A stretch of 13,172 nucleotides of DNA, from the NCBI GenBank assembly GCA_027084065.1, contig JALWLR010000197.1, forward strand, positions 1 through 13,172. Direction: 5' to 3'. Positions 5,854-12,894 of the stretch are shown here, in pieces. Below the pieces are notes generated by a model. The model saw only the letters and a list, made by a program, of their open reading frames with translations, was not told the DNA's origin and ran no database searches. The position numbers and the translations under genes are program-made. This DNA comes from Helicobacteraceae bacterium. GTDB lineage: Bacteria > Campylobacterota > Campylobacteria > Campylobacterales > Sulfurimonadaceae. Each line of letters opens with the position of its first letter. The first letter of the stretch is position 1.

Positions 5854-6282
5854 ATGGGATATAGTGAATGGGTTTTAGCACATGCAAAAAAGCATAAAAA
5901 GATAGTAGAGAAACTTATAGCCAAAGGGTACGATGAAGACGAGATTATAGAGTACTTCGACTATGACAATATGGCTAAAAATGAGACGGATTTTTGTCCT
6001 TTGTATGTTAAAGGAAGAAAGTGCCACGATATGGAGGAGCTTAACTGTTACTTGTGCGCTTGTCCTAACTTTCGCTTTAACGATGCAGGTATAGACAAGG
6101 TAGATGATAAAACCCGCTATAGTTTTTGCGCCATCGACTCCAAAGAGGGAAGAGCCGGAGTTTATGGAGAGAAGATACATCAAAACTGCAGCGGATGCAG
6201 CGTGCCACACTCCAAAGAGTATGTAAAAAAGCACTTCAATCTTGACTGGATGGAGATTATGAAAGGGTGTAAGTGGGAGTAA
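5854..6282 (+). CDS. Cysteine-rich small-domain protein of cobalamin clusters
   Basis: The protein has 142 aa and nine cysteines (48, 57, 65, 68, 70, 92, 112, 115, 139). An N-terminal helical part (1-40) is followed by a metal-cluster-like domain: FCPLYVKGRKC (47-57), CYLCACPNF (65-73), then NCSGCSVPHS (111-120). The C-x2-C-x-C-P and C-x2-C-x3-H spacing fits the cysteine-rich small domain family (PF04071 as I recall), which is known as a C-terminal extension of some archaeal CobD proteins and is thought to hold a metal centre. Here it stands alone and heads an operon: its end overlaps the kinase gene, which overlaps cobD. This suggests a part in making threonine phosphate or aminopropanol phosphate. 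GGAG (5843-5846) supports the ATG at 5854. Confidence 0.8.
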   Translation: MGYSEWVLAHAKKHKKIVEKLIAKGYDEDEIIEYFDYDNMAKNETDFCPLYVKGRKCHDMEELNCYLCACPNFRFNDAGIDKVDDKTRYSFCAIDSKEGRAGVYGEKIHQNCSGCSVPHSKEYVKKHFNLDWMEIMKGCKWE

Positions 6283-7037
6283 AGACACCTTTGACACTTG
6301 AAAAAGCCAGAGGGCTTTTTAGCGAGTTTGAGATAGACACACTTCAAGAAACTAAAAACGGTCTTGTAGATACTACCTACCTAACTACACACTATGTTAT
6401 CAAGAAGTTTGAAAACAAAGGGCGGCAAACCCAAAAAGAGCTCTTGCAACATATGCAAAAAGAGGGACTGAATGTTCCTGTTTTGCTGGCTTCATCAGGG
6501 GGGTGGCATCTCTACAGCAGACTAAGAGGCAAGCAGCTAAAACATCCAAAATATCCCCATATAGCCGCACTAGCAAGGTTTTTAAAAAGGCTTCATATGC
6601 TGAATTTGCCCTACAAGAAGCCTTTTTATGATGAGAAAGTGATAAAAAAGGAGCTTCGTTTTACAAAAAAGCACTTTTTTTTCTACTTCAAACGGTTTGA
6701 AGAGCTTATCTGTTACAAGCCGGAAAATGAGTGCTTTATCCACGGTGATCTCTTTTTGGACAATGCCGTTTTTGATGCTGAGAAGATAGGCGTGTTTGAT
6801 TTTGGAGACTCGGGATGTGGGGAAGCGGCTTTTGACGCTGGAGTGGCGCTTGTGGCTTTTGGAGCGGAGAATAAAGCAGGGGTTGTTGAGCTCTTTTTGC
6901 AGATTTACAATCAAAACAACACTAAAAAGATGACAAAAAAAGCACTGCAAAACGGTATGCGCTATGCAAAGCTCTACTATGCCCTTAGAAGAGTGGCGCA
7001 CTACAAAAGAGTAAAAGAGGCGAAGCAGCTCTTATGA
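6273..7037 (+). CDS. APH/ThrB-family kinase, candidate L-threonine (or serine) kinase for the aminopropanol arm
   Basis: The 254-aa protein has the aminoglycoside phosphotransferase/ThrB fold. Residues 20-80 form an N-lobe with YVIKKFENK (41-49; Lys44 or Lys45 is the likely ATP lysine). The catalytic loop is HGDLFLDN (157-164; Asp159 catalytic, Asn164 Mg-binding), followed by the metal-binding DFGDSG (176-181). No resistance role is likely: it overlaps the Cys-rich gene by 10 nt and cobD by 4 nt (ATGA). CobD needs O-phosphothreonine, made in Salmonella by PduX, an unrelated GHMP kinase that is absent here. Homoserine kinase of some bacteria belongs to this same fold, so a hydroxy-amino-acid substrate is reasonable. 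Aminopropanol or ethanolamine are alternatives. The GTG start at 6273 has an AAAGGG site 6 nt upstream. The fold is secure; the substrate is inference. Confidence 0.75.
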   Translation: MGVKTPLTLEKARGLFSEFEIDTLQETKNGLVDTTYLTTHYVIKKFENKGRQTQKELLQHMQKEGLNVPVLLASSGGWHLYSRLRGKQLKHPKYPHIAALARFLKRLHMLNLPYKKPFYDEKVIKKELRFTKKHFFFYFKRFEELICYKPENECFIHGDLFLDNAVFDAEKIGVFDFGDSGCGEAAFDAGVALVAFGAENKAGVVELFLQIYNQNNTKKMTKKALQNGMRYAKLYYALRRVAHYKRVKEAKQLL

Positions 7038-7999
7038 AACACGGTAGCGACATCTACGGCTATGCAAAAAAACTTGGCTGCAAACCTGAAGAGATAATCG
7101 ACTTCTCTTCAAATATCAATCTCCATACAAAGCCGCTCTACCCTAAGGTGGATGTGGTGCGCTACTATGATTTTCGCTACAAGAAGCTCAAAAAAACGAT
7201 CGCAAAACGCTACAAGCTAAAACCAAGTCGTATAGCGCTCTTTAACGGTGCAAGCAGTGCGATCTTCCATCTGCTCCATACGCTGCCAAACAAGACCGTC
7301 GTTCTCTATGCACCGCTGTATGGAGAGTATGAAAAAGCGGCAGAGGGTAAAAAGGTACTCAAGATCAACCGCTTTGAAAACCTTTACAAAAAACCGCCGA
7401 AAAACTCCATCGTCGTTTTTGTCAATCCTGCCACTCCAGATGGCAGATACTACGACTTAAAGAAGCTTTTTAGCTTGTGGAAGCAGAAAAACTGTACCGT
7501 AATCCTTGATGAGTCGTTCTTGGAGTTTGAAAATTTAAAAAGCTATCGAAGTGAGATAGAGAGTTATAAAAAGCTCTATATTATTCAGTCGTTTTCGAAG
7601 TTTTACGCGTGCGCCGGTGTACGCATAGGGGCTGTTTTTTTATCAAAAGAAAATATCCAAAAGTTATCTTTGCCGATGTGGGCGCTCTCAAGCTTCGATG
7701 CAGAGTTTCTCATACAAAGACTCCAAGACAAAGTTTTTAGAAAAACAAGCCGTAAAAAGCATAAAAGACAAAAAAAAGAGCTTTATGAGATACTTGCAAA
7801 CCATTTTGAAGTTTTTGAAAGTGATGCCAACTTCTTTTTGGTGAAAGCTTCTAAAGAAGTGTTTGACAAGCTTTTGAAGAAGAAAATTTTGGTGCGAAAA
7901 TGCGGAAGTTTCGACTATCTTGACGATAGCTATCTGCGTTTTGCCGTAAAAGATAAAAAGGCGCATAAGAAGTTGAAAAAAGCTTTAGATATGCTATAA
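7034..7999 (+). CDS. cobD: L-threonine-O-3-phosphate decarboxylase (CobD, PLP enzyme)
   Basis: This 321-aa fold-type I PLP enzyme makes (R)-1-amino-2-propanol O-phosphate, the linker between the corrin and the nucleotide loop. Seen are the start HGSDIYGYAKKLG (3-15) with DFSSNIN (23-29), typical of CobD; NPATPDG (131-137); Asp159 in VILDESF for the pyridine nitrogen; Lys189 in SFSKFYACAGVRIGA as the Schiff-base lysine; and Arg302 near the end for the carboxylate. These features set it apart from histidinol-phosphate aminotransferase, although the families are close. It is somewhat shorter than the Salmonella enzyme. A related enzyme in Sulfurospirillum acts on serine phosphate for norcobamides, so the true substrate depends on the upstream kinase. 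The ATG overlaps the kinase stop (ATGA). A promoter for the next genes lies within its last codons. The same enzyme is called CobC in other naming schemes. Confidence 0.87.
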   Translation: MKHGSDIYGYAKKLGCKPEEIIDFSSNINLHTKPLYPKVDVVRYYDFRYKKLKKTIAKRYKLKPSRIALFNGASSAIFHLLHTLPNKTVVLYAPLYGEYEKAAEGKKVLKINRFENLYKKPPKNSIVVFVNPATPDGRYYDLKKLFSLWKQKNCTVILDESFLEFENLKSYRSEIESYKKLYIIQSFSKFYACAGVRIGAVFLSKENIQKLSLPMWALSSFDAEFLIQRLQDKVFRKTSRKKHKRQKKELYEILANHFEVFESDANFFLVKASKEVFDKLLKKKILVRKCGSFDYLDDSYLRFAVKDKKAHKKLKKALDML

Positions 8000-8000
8000 T
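7973..8000 (+). promoter_or_regulatory. Sigma70-type promoter for the toxin-antitoxin pair
   Basis: TTGAAA (7973-7978) and TATAAT (7995-8000) are 16 nt apart, inside the end of cobD and over its stop codon. The antitoxin ATG is 34 nt downstream with AAGGA between. It could also drive cbiP and cbiB, because no terminator follows mazF. Confidence 0.6.
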
Positions 8001-8034
8001 GATATGTAAAAATAATTTGCAAAAAGGATTTGCT

Positions 8035-8283
8035 ATGCGAGATGCGACATTGGCAGAGCTGAGAAACTCCAAAAGCTTTTTCGATATGCAGGATATCATC
8101 CATATCTATGATGGAAGAAAGAAAGAGGATATAGGATATTTTGTACCGAAATATTTCCAAAAAGAGTTTGAAAAGTTTTTGGAGCAGATCGAGCGGCAAA
8201 AAAAACTCAAACTTTTAGAAAAAGTAGCTGCGGCACAAAAAAAAGACCCTATAGAGGAGGGGAGTGAAGCAGATGGGCTATAA
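8035..8283 (+). CDS. Antitoxin partner of the MazF-like toxin
   Basis: The protein has 82 aa, is rich in Lys and Glu, and has no membrane segment. Residues 1-50 (with SKSFFDMQDIIHIYDG and the IGYFVPKYF strand) look like a small DNA-binding or dimer part, and residues 51-82 form a helical charged tail likely to bind the toxin (EKVAAAQKKDPIEEG). I do not see a standard MazE AbrB fold. The role rests on position: it overlaps the toxin start by 11 nt, the order typical of type II modules. The ATG at 8035 is chosen for its AAGGA site 6-10 nt upstream; an earlier in-frame ATG at 7999 lies in the -10 box and the cobD stop. It probably represses the module promoter at 7973-8000. Confidence 0.7.
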   Translation: MRDATLAELRNSKSFFDMQDIIHIYDGRKKEDIGYFVPKYFQKEFEKFLEQIERQKKLKLLEKVAAAQKKDPIEEGSEADGL

Positions 8284-8608
8284 AAGAGGGGATATCGTTT
8301 TAGTAGACTTCAACCCAGCAAAAGGAGGAGAGATAGGCAAGCTGCGTCCTGCTGTCGTTATGAGCAGTGCCGAAGAGGTGCGCATACTCCAAACCGTGAT
8401 AGTGATCCCTCTCTCAACCGTCATCGAACCCGATAGTTTTCCATATCGCTACACTCTCAAACCAAGAGAGCGCTTAAAAAAACAAAGTGATGCGTGCATC
8501 TATGAGATACGGGCTTTATCGAAAAAAAGGATAAAAGAGAAGATTGCAGATCTAAGCAAAGATGAGTTGCAATCCATCCAACGCGGGTTATGTACTATTT
8601 TAGGTTGA
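8273..8608 (+). CDS. mazF: MazF/PemK-family endoribonuclease toxin
   Basis: The 111-aa protein is of MazF length. The family core is clear: KRGDIVLVDFNPAKGGEIGKLRP (4-26) with the conserved Arg25, then VIVIPLST (43-50) with Ser48/Thr49 at the active site, and CIYEIRALSKKRI (75-87), the usual strand before the final helix. MazF toxins cut mRNA at short sequence motifs, stopping growth until the antitoxin is restored. I chose the ATG at 8273 over GTG at 8264 because the GGAGGGGAG Shine-Dalgarno (8256-8264) would overlap the GTG. It follows its antitoxin with an 11-nt overlap and stops 6 nt before cbiP, so toxin and B12 genes share a transcript. Confidence 0.88.
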   Translation: MGYKRGDIVLVDFNPAKGGEIGKLRPAVVMSSAEEVRILQTVIVIPLSTVIEPDSFPYRYTLKPRERLKKQSDACIYEIRALSKKRIKEKIADLSKDELQSIQRGLCTILG

Positions 8609-8614
8609 TGGCTC

Positions 8615-10003
8615 ATGCACTCTCTTAGTATTTTCGGCACAAGCAGTGATGCAGGCAAATCCACTCTTAGTTTCGCTTTGACCTATTTGCTACATAAATA
8701 CGGCATAAAAGTTGCACCCTTTAAAGCGCAAAATGTCTCCAATAACTCTATGGTTACGGATGTAGATAGTGGGGAGATAGCGATTCCACAAGCGTTTGCG
8801 GCTGAGGCGATAGGGTTAAAAACTACCGCACTTTTCAACCCGGTTTTGCTAAAATCGGGCGGTAGAGGTAAAGCTCACTTGATCGTCAATGGTAAAACAA
8901 AAGCGACGATGGGAGTAAGGGAGTATTACAAGCAGATAAACTCTCTTAAACCCGTTGTCAAAGAGGCGTTTTTGAAGCTGCAGGAGGAGTTTGAGTGTAT
9001 CGTCGCCGAGGGGGCGGGGAGTCCTGTGGAGCTGAACTTGATGGATCGTGATCTCTCCAACATCTTCGTAGCCAAAGAGTTTGGAACGAAGATTATCTTA
9101 GTAGCCGACATAGAGAGGGGTGGGGTGTTCGCTTCGATATATGGGGTGTATCATCTGTTGCCAAAAGCGCTGCAAAAAAATGTCATAGGGGTCATAGTCA
9201 ACAAATTTCGAGGCGATATGAGCCTCTTCGATGATGGGGTGCGCATCATAGAGCGGGATTTTGGTCTGAGAGTTTTAGGTGTTGTGCCGTATAAACCTTT
9301 CAATCTTGGGTTTGAAGATAGCGCGTCACTACAAAACTACACACAAGATACCACGCAAGCGAAGATAAAAGTAGGCGTGTTTAACCTGCCACATATGAGC
9401 AACTTTACCGACTTTGAGCCGCTTGTAGCAGATAGGGAAGTGGAGCTTCTCTTCATCGACTCCAAAAGTGAAGCCAAAAAGATGGATATGCTCATCCTTC
9501 CCGGTTCTAAGCTTGTCTTTGACGATATAGCGTGGCTTAAAGAGCAAGGGTTGTGGGAGTATCTTCAAAAGACGAAGAAACCGCTTCTTGGGATATGCGG
9601 CGGGTATGAGATGCTCTTTGAGCGGCTTTTGGATAAAGATGGAGTGGAGAGCGATATAGAAGAGATAGAGGGGCTTGGACGTTTTAAAGGTGAGGTGCTC
9701 TTTCAAAGCGAAAAAATAGTCCAAAAAGGGTGTTACAATCTTTTTGGCGTGATGACAAAAGGGTACGAGATACATAACGGGGTTGCAAAAAAACGTGCCA
9801 AGAAAAAGAAAAATGTATTTGGTACTTTTGTTCATGGGCTTTTTGAAAGCGATGAGTTAAGAGCCTTTTTCTTTTCTCAAATCGATTCCACCTATAAAGG
9901 ATATAACTTCAAAGAGTATAAAGAGCGAAATATACATGAGTATGCTACATTTATAGAGAAGCATCTCGATATGGAGCATATTATCAAGGAGTTATCGTGT
10001 TAG
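8615..10003 (+). CDS. cbiP: Cobyric acid synthase (CbiP/CobQ)
   Basis: The 462-aa glutamine amidotransferase amidates side chains b, d, e and g of adenosyl-cobyrinate a,c-diamide. The ATPase half has FGTSSDAGKST (7-17), FKAQNVSNNSMVT (36-48), LLKSGGRG (78-85) and AEGAGSPVELNL (131-142). The glutaminase half has LPGSK (295-299), the nucleophile Cys328 in GICGGYEML, GYEIHNG (383-389) and His407 in TFVHGLF. It is slightly shorter than the usual 480-510 aa, mostly in its last third. The ATG at 8615 begins right before the first strand; an ATG at 8608 is out of frame and stops at once. It lies 6 nt after mazF and overlaps cbiB by 7 nt. Confidence 0.95.
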   Translation: MHSLSIFGTSSDAGKSTLSFALTYLLHKYGIKVAPFKAQNVSNNSMVTDVDSGEIAIPQAFAAEAIGLKTTALFNPVLLKSGGRGKAHLIVNGKTKATMGVREYYKQINSLKPVVKEAFLKLQEEFECIVAEGAGSPVELNLMDRDLSNIFVAKEFGTKIILVADIERGGVFASIYGVYHLLPKALQKNVIGVIVNKFRGDMSLFDDGVRIIERDFGLRVLGVVPYKPFNLGFEDSASLQNYTQDTTQAKIKVGVFNLPHMSNFTDFEPLVADREVELLFIDSKSEAKKMDMLILPGSKLVFDDIAWLKEQGLWEYLQKTKKPLLGICGGYEMLFERLLDKDGVESDIEEIEGLGRFKGEVLFQSEKIVQKGCYNLFGVMTKGYEIHNGVAKKRAKKKKNVFGTFVHGLFESDELRAFFFSQIDSTYKGYNFKEYKERNIHEYATFIEKHLDMEHIIKELSC

Positions 10004-10848
10004 AGCGTGTTGTCATAACGATTTTGGCATACCTCATCGATGCGAAATTTGGAGAGTTTGGTTTTCGAAAACACCCTGTTGCAGTTATAGGAGATTTGAT
10101 AGCGTTTTTGGAAAAATTGCTCTATAAACCATCTGTTTTTAGAGGTGCGCTGCTTGTTTTTTTTACGCTTTTCATAATAGGCGGCATAGCGATTGTGTTT
10201 CAAATCTATCTTGATCTTCTACCAGAACCTCTCCGGATAGTTTTAACTGCGTTTTTGGCTTCGATATTTATCGCGCATAAGATGCTTCGTGATGAGGTTA
10301 AGAAGATAGCCGAACTTGAGAGTTTGGAAGAAAAAAGAGCTGCCATTTCGATGCTTGTGAGTCGAGATACCAAGGAGATGAGCGAGAGTGATGTCTATAA
10401 AGCAGCTATAGAAACTTATGCCGAGAATCTCAGCGACGGTGTTGTCGCGCCACTCTTTTACCTGCTGCTTTTTGGACTGCCGGGCATCGTTATTTACAAG
10501 ACTATAAACACACTGGACTCGATGGTTGGGTATAAGAATAAGCGCTACGAGAAGTTTGGCAAAGTTGCAGCCAGACTTGATGATATCGTTAACTACATCC
10601 CTGCACGCCTTACGGCACTACTTATCATGTGGCGCGCCAAAAAACGCCCGCTTCTTGGCTTCTTTAAAGATGGCAAAAAACATGAAAGCCCAAATGCCGG
10701 CTTGCCCATAACCGCAATGGCACTCGCTCTTGGAGTGAAACTCGGCGGAGATACAAGCTACTTCGGCAAGATAAAGAAAAAAGCACACTTTGGCAACGGC
10801 AAAGAGGAGATAATAAAGGAGGATGTTTTAAAAGCATTGCAAATTTGA
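9997..10848 (+). CDS. cbiB: Adenosylcobinamide-phosphate synthase (CbiB)
   Basis: The 283-aa membrane protein joins aminopropanol phosphate, made by CobD, to adenosylcobyric acid. Family marks are FRKHPVAVIG (23-32), MLVSRDT (119-125), ETYAENLSDGVVAPLFY (139-155), NTLDSMVGYKNKRYEKFG (171-188), AARLDD (191-196), IPARLTALL (201-209) and ESPNAGLPITAMALALGV (230-247). Hydrophobic segments are at about 48-69, 79-95, 149-167 and 201-212. GTG at 9997 is the start: AAGGA lies 6 nt before it and it overlaps the cbiP stop. It is a little shorter than the 310-320 aa common in other bacteria. It is the last B12 gene; its stop codon abuts the jetA -10 box. Confidence 0.92.
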   Translation: MLERVVITILAYLIDAKFGEFGFRKHPVAVIGDLIAFLEKLLYKPSVFRGALLVFFTLFIIGGIAIVFQIYLDLLPEPLRIVLTAFLASIFIAHKMLRDEVKKIAELESLEEKRAAISMLVSRDTKEMSESDVYKAAIETYAENLSDGVVAPLFYLLLFGLPGIVIYKTINTLDSMVGYKNKRYEKFGKVAARLDDIVNYIPARLTALLIMWRAKKRPLLGFFKDGKKHESPNAGLPITAMALALGVKLGGDTSYFGKIKKKAHFGNGKEEIIKEDVLKALQI

Positions 10849-10854
10849 TATAAT
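10849..10854 (+). promoter_or_regulatory. -10 box for the Wadjet (jetAB) operon
   Basis: TATAAT at 10849-10854 starts directly after the cbiB stop codon and ends five nt before the jetA ATG. The predicted transcription start would fall on or next to that ATG. No fitting -35 box is seen. Confidence 0.5.
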
Positions 10855-10859
10855 TTCTT

Positions 10860-12302
10860 ATGACTTACGAGTATATCCAAAACCTAAAAACAAACCACAA
10901 GACGCTCAAACTCTTAGCAAGTAAGCATCTCGCGTTTTATCTCTCCTTTTTTTATGAAGCGTTTATCAAAAGTGGTGAGGCTGTAGTGGCACACTCGAAG
11001 CTGCTTTCACATCTTGATGATTATCTCTACGAGCTCAATCAAACTTACGAGAACGAGTTTGAGCAAGATGCCAAAAGCTACCTTGATAGCTGGTGCAGTG
11101 ACGAAAACGGCTATTTGCGTAAATATTATGACAACGAAGATGAAGCGGTATATGAGCTCACTCCTTATGCGCAAAAGGCACTTGAGATCGTCGAGGGACT
11201 GCAAAAGCGGGAGTTTGTCGGCAGTGGGGGAAAGTTCAGTCTGGTTTTGCGCCTTTTGGAGGAGTTGGAGTTTGCTACCTCGATGGATGATATGCAGCGT
11301 ATAGAGGAGCTGCTAAAGAGAAAAAAAGAGATCGATGAAGAGATAGCGAAAATAAAAAGAGGGGAGTTTGTCGGGTTTGACGATACGCGGATAAAAGAGA
11401 ACTTTATGCATCTGCTCGAGCTTGCACGCTCTTTGCAGTATGACTTCAGCGAAATAGAGTATAACTTCAAAGAGCTCAACAAAGATGCAATGAAGCAGAT
11501 AGCTTTAAGTAAAAACGAAGCAAAAGAGGATGTGCTGGCGTTTATCTTCGAAAAAGAAAAAGCGATCAAGCAGAGCGACCAGGGCAAAAGCTTCAGCGCG
11601 TTTTGGCAGCTTATAAGTGATATGGAGCAAAACGAGAAGATCGAAAAACTTCTTAAGAAACTCTACGAGATAGATACGATCAAACATATCGACACCCAAA
11701 GAAGGCTTGAGGATTTCAGTTACACTCTTTTGCAAAATGCCAACAAAGTAAACGAAACAACCAACAAACTTGTAGCGCAGCTTCGCCGCTTTATTGATGA
11801 CAGGGTGCGTGTGGAGAACAAACGTATTTTGGAGCTTGTTGAGCAGATCCAAAAAAATGCTTTGGAGCTAAAAGAAGCAGGTATAATCCCAAAAGAGAGT
11901 TTCTATATCGATGGGGATAAAACCGATATTTTCATCCCCTTTGAGCGAAAGCTCTATAGCATCAAAGAGGAGAAAAAACTCCAAAAGCGGCTCGATGAAA
12001 CACCTATAGAGCTTGATATTACAAGTTTTCAAGATCTTTTCTACATAGATGAAGAGGAGCTAAAAGAGCATATAGAGTCGCTTTTGGAGACAAACTCCCA
12101 TATCACTTTAAGTGAGGTTGTCAAAACTTTTCCCGTAACAAAAGGAGTAGCGGAGATTGTGGGGTATTTCTCTTTGGCACAAAGGGTTTATGAGTCCATT
12201 GTAGAAGAGCAAAAAGAGGTTATACTCATCACTACAAAAGATGGGGAGCAAAAGCGGGTGCGCTTACCGCGGATCACATATCTATCAAGGAAAGAGTCGT
12301 GA
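10860..12302 (+). CDS. jetA: Wadjet component JetA (DUF3375, kleisin-like, MksF type)
   Basis: The 480-aa protein matches DUF3375 over its length. The N-terminus (13-35, HKTLKLLASKHLAFYLSFFYEAF) is a winged-helix start; YLDSWCSDENGYLRKYY (74-90), YELTPYAQKALE (98-109) and RFVGT-like REFVGSGGKF (117-126) are strong family marks. Charged helices at about 139-170 and 300-345 suggest coiled coil. A second small domain lies at the C-terminus (390-480). In Wadjet type I, JetA is the kleisin that links the SMC ATPase JetC and the JetB subunit; with the nuclease JetD the complex cleaves small circular DNA such as plasmids. The ATG at 10860 is forced by an in-frame stop at 10851-10853. No Shine-Dalgarno is present. 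Its end overlaps jetB by 4 nt (GTGA). Confidence 0.85.
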   Translation: MTYEYIQNLKTNHKTLKLLASKHLAFYLSFFYEAFIKSGEAVVAHSKLLSHLDDYLYELNQTYENEFEQDAKSYLDSWCSDENGYLRKYYDNEDEAVYELTPYAQKALEIVEGLQKREFVGSGGKFSLVLRLLEELEFATSMDDMQRIEELLKRKKEIDEEIAKIKRGEFVGFDDTRIKENFMHLLELARSLQYDFSEIEYNFKELNKDAMKQIALSKNEAKEDVLAFIFEKEKAIKQSDQGKSFSAFWQLISDMEQNEKIEKLLKKLYEIDTIKHIDTQRRLEDFSYTLLQNANKVNETTNKLVAQLRRFIDDRVRVENKRILELVEQIQKNALELKEAGIIPKESFYIDGDKTDIFIPFERKLYSIKEEKKLQKRLDETPIELDITSFQDLFYIDEEELKEHIESLLETNSHITLSEVVKTFPVTKGVAEIVGYFSLAQRVYESIVEEQKEVILITTKDGEQKRVRLPRITYLSRKES

Positions 12303-12862
12303 GTTTTGAAGCAAGAGAGGCGATTGTAAGGTTACTCAAAGGGGTGTTTTACAAAGAGGATGAGGAGAAGGCGTGGTATGCACTTTTGCAAGAGGAGGCA
12401 AGCATCAAGGAGTATCTACAAACCATAGGTTTGGAGCTTCTTATCGACAGTGCCGAAGGGTTTGCCTATGTTCGCAACATAGAAAACGAAGATGAACAAA
12501 AAAGCCTGAGCAAACTTGTCTCTAAACGGGAACTCAGTTACAAAGTCTCACTCCTTGTCGTACTCCTTCGTAAACGTTTGGTCGATTTTGAGCTGCAAAA
12601 CGACAACTACAAAGCGGTCGTAACTTTAGAGGAGTTGCAAGAGGAGATGCAAAATTTCGTTCAGGAGCGCTACAATGAAGTCAAACTCCAAAAAGAGATA
12701 ATAGCGACAATCAAAAAGGTCGAAGAGCTTGGATTTTTGAAAAAACTAAATACAAAAGAGAACACTTACGAGATCCGCCCCGCTATCAAGGCTTTCGTCG
12801 ATGCGCAGTGGCTTGGGGAGTTTGATAAGAAGCTTAAAGAGTATAAAGGTTACTATCAATGA
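12299..12862 (+). CDS. jetB: Wadjet component JetB (DUF4194, MksE/KITE type)
   Basis: The 187-aa protein matches DUF4194: RLLKGVFYKEDEEKAWYALL (11-30), then GLELLIDSAEGFAYVRN (44-60), SYKVSLLVVLLRKRL (80-94), and a winged-helix-like tail with VEELGFLKKL (141-150) and YEIRPAIKAFV (157-167). JetB is the accessory subunit that binds the JetA kleisin in the SMC complex. The GTG start at 12299 overlaps the jetA stop, so expression is coupled. The length fits the family. In known Wadjet I loci, jetC (an SMC-like ATPase of more than 1000 aa) follows directly; here a Fic gene begins 28 nt after jetB. Confidence 0.83.
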   Translation: MSFEAREAIVRLLKGVFYKEDEEKAWYALLQEEASIKEYLQTIGLELLIDSAEGFAYVRNIENEDEQKSLSKLVSKRELSYKVSLLVVLLRKRLVDFELQNDNYKAVVTLEELQEEMQNFVQERYNEVKLQKEIIATIKKVEELGFLKKLNTKENTYEIRPAIKAFVDAQWLGEFDKKLKEYKGYYQ

Positions 12863-12894
12863 TAAGGACGAAATATTTGGAGAAATTACAATGA
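12859..12894 (+). other. 11-codon mini-frame bridging jetB and fic
   Basis: An ATG at 12859 overlaps the jetB stop (ATGA) and the frame ends with a TGA at 12892-12894 that overlaps the fic ATG (ATGA). It could carry terminating ribosomes from jetB to fic. The fic gene also has its own GGAGA site (12879-12883) inside this frame. The peptide itself is probably not a functional protein, and chance is possible. Confidence 0.3.

Noticed and set aside
5875..6297. 140-codon open frame antisense to the Cys-rich gene
   Set aside because: It mirrors the coding strand of a recognised domain with ordered cysteines and has no start context.
6498..6503. Run of six G in the kinase gene, a possible phase-variation tract
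   Set aside because: Contingency tracts in Campylobacter relatives are usually longer (about eight or more), and the frame is intact.
6273..7037. Aminoglycoside resistance gene
   Set aside because: It has the shared kinase fold, but the tight overlap with cobD and the Cys-rich gene points to B12 synthesis.
7851..8199. Two antisense open frames across the cobD end and antitoxin start
   Set aside because: They cross a real promoter and two supported genes; the Phe/Ser/Leu-rich products look like complements of lysine-rich genes.
8608..8628. ATG at 8608 overlapping the mazF stop as the start of cbiP
   Set aside because: It is out of frame with cbiP and reaches a stop after six codons.
9329..9835. 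168-codon open frame antisense to cbiP
   Set aside because: cbiP is unmistakable on the other strand; the antisense product shows no domain and no ribosome site.
11165..11587. Serine-rich open frame antisense to jetA
   Set aside because: Low-complexity shadow of the Lys/Glu-rich coiled-coil coding strand.
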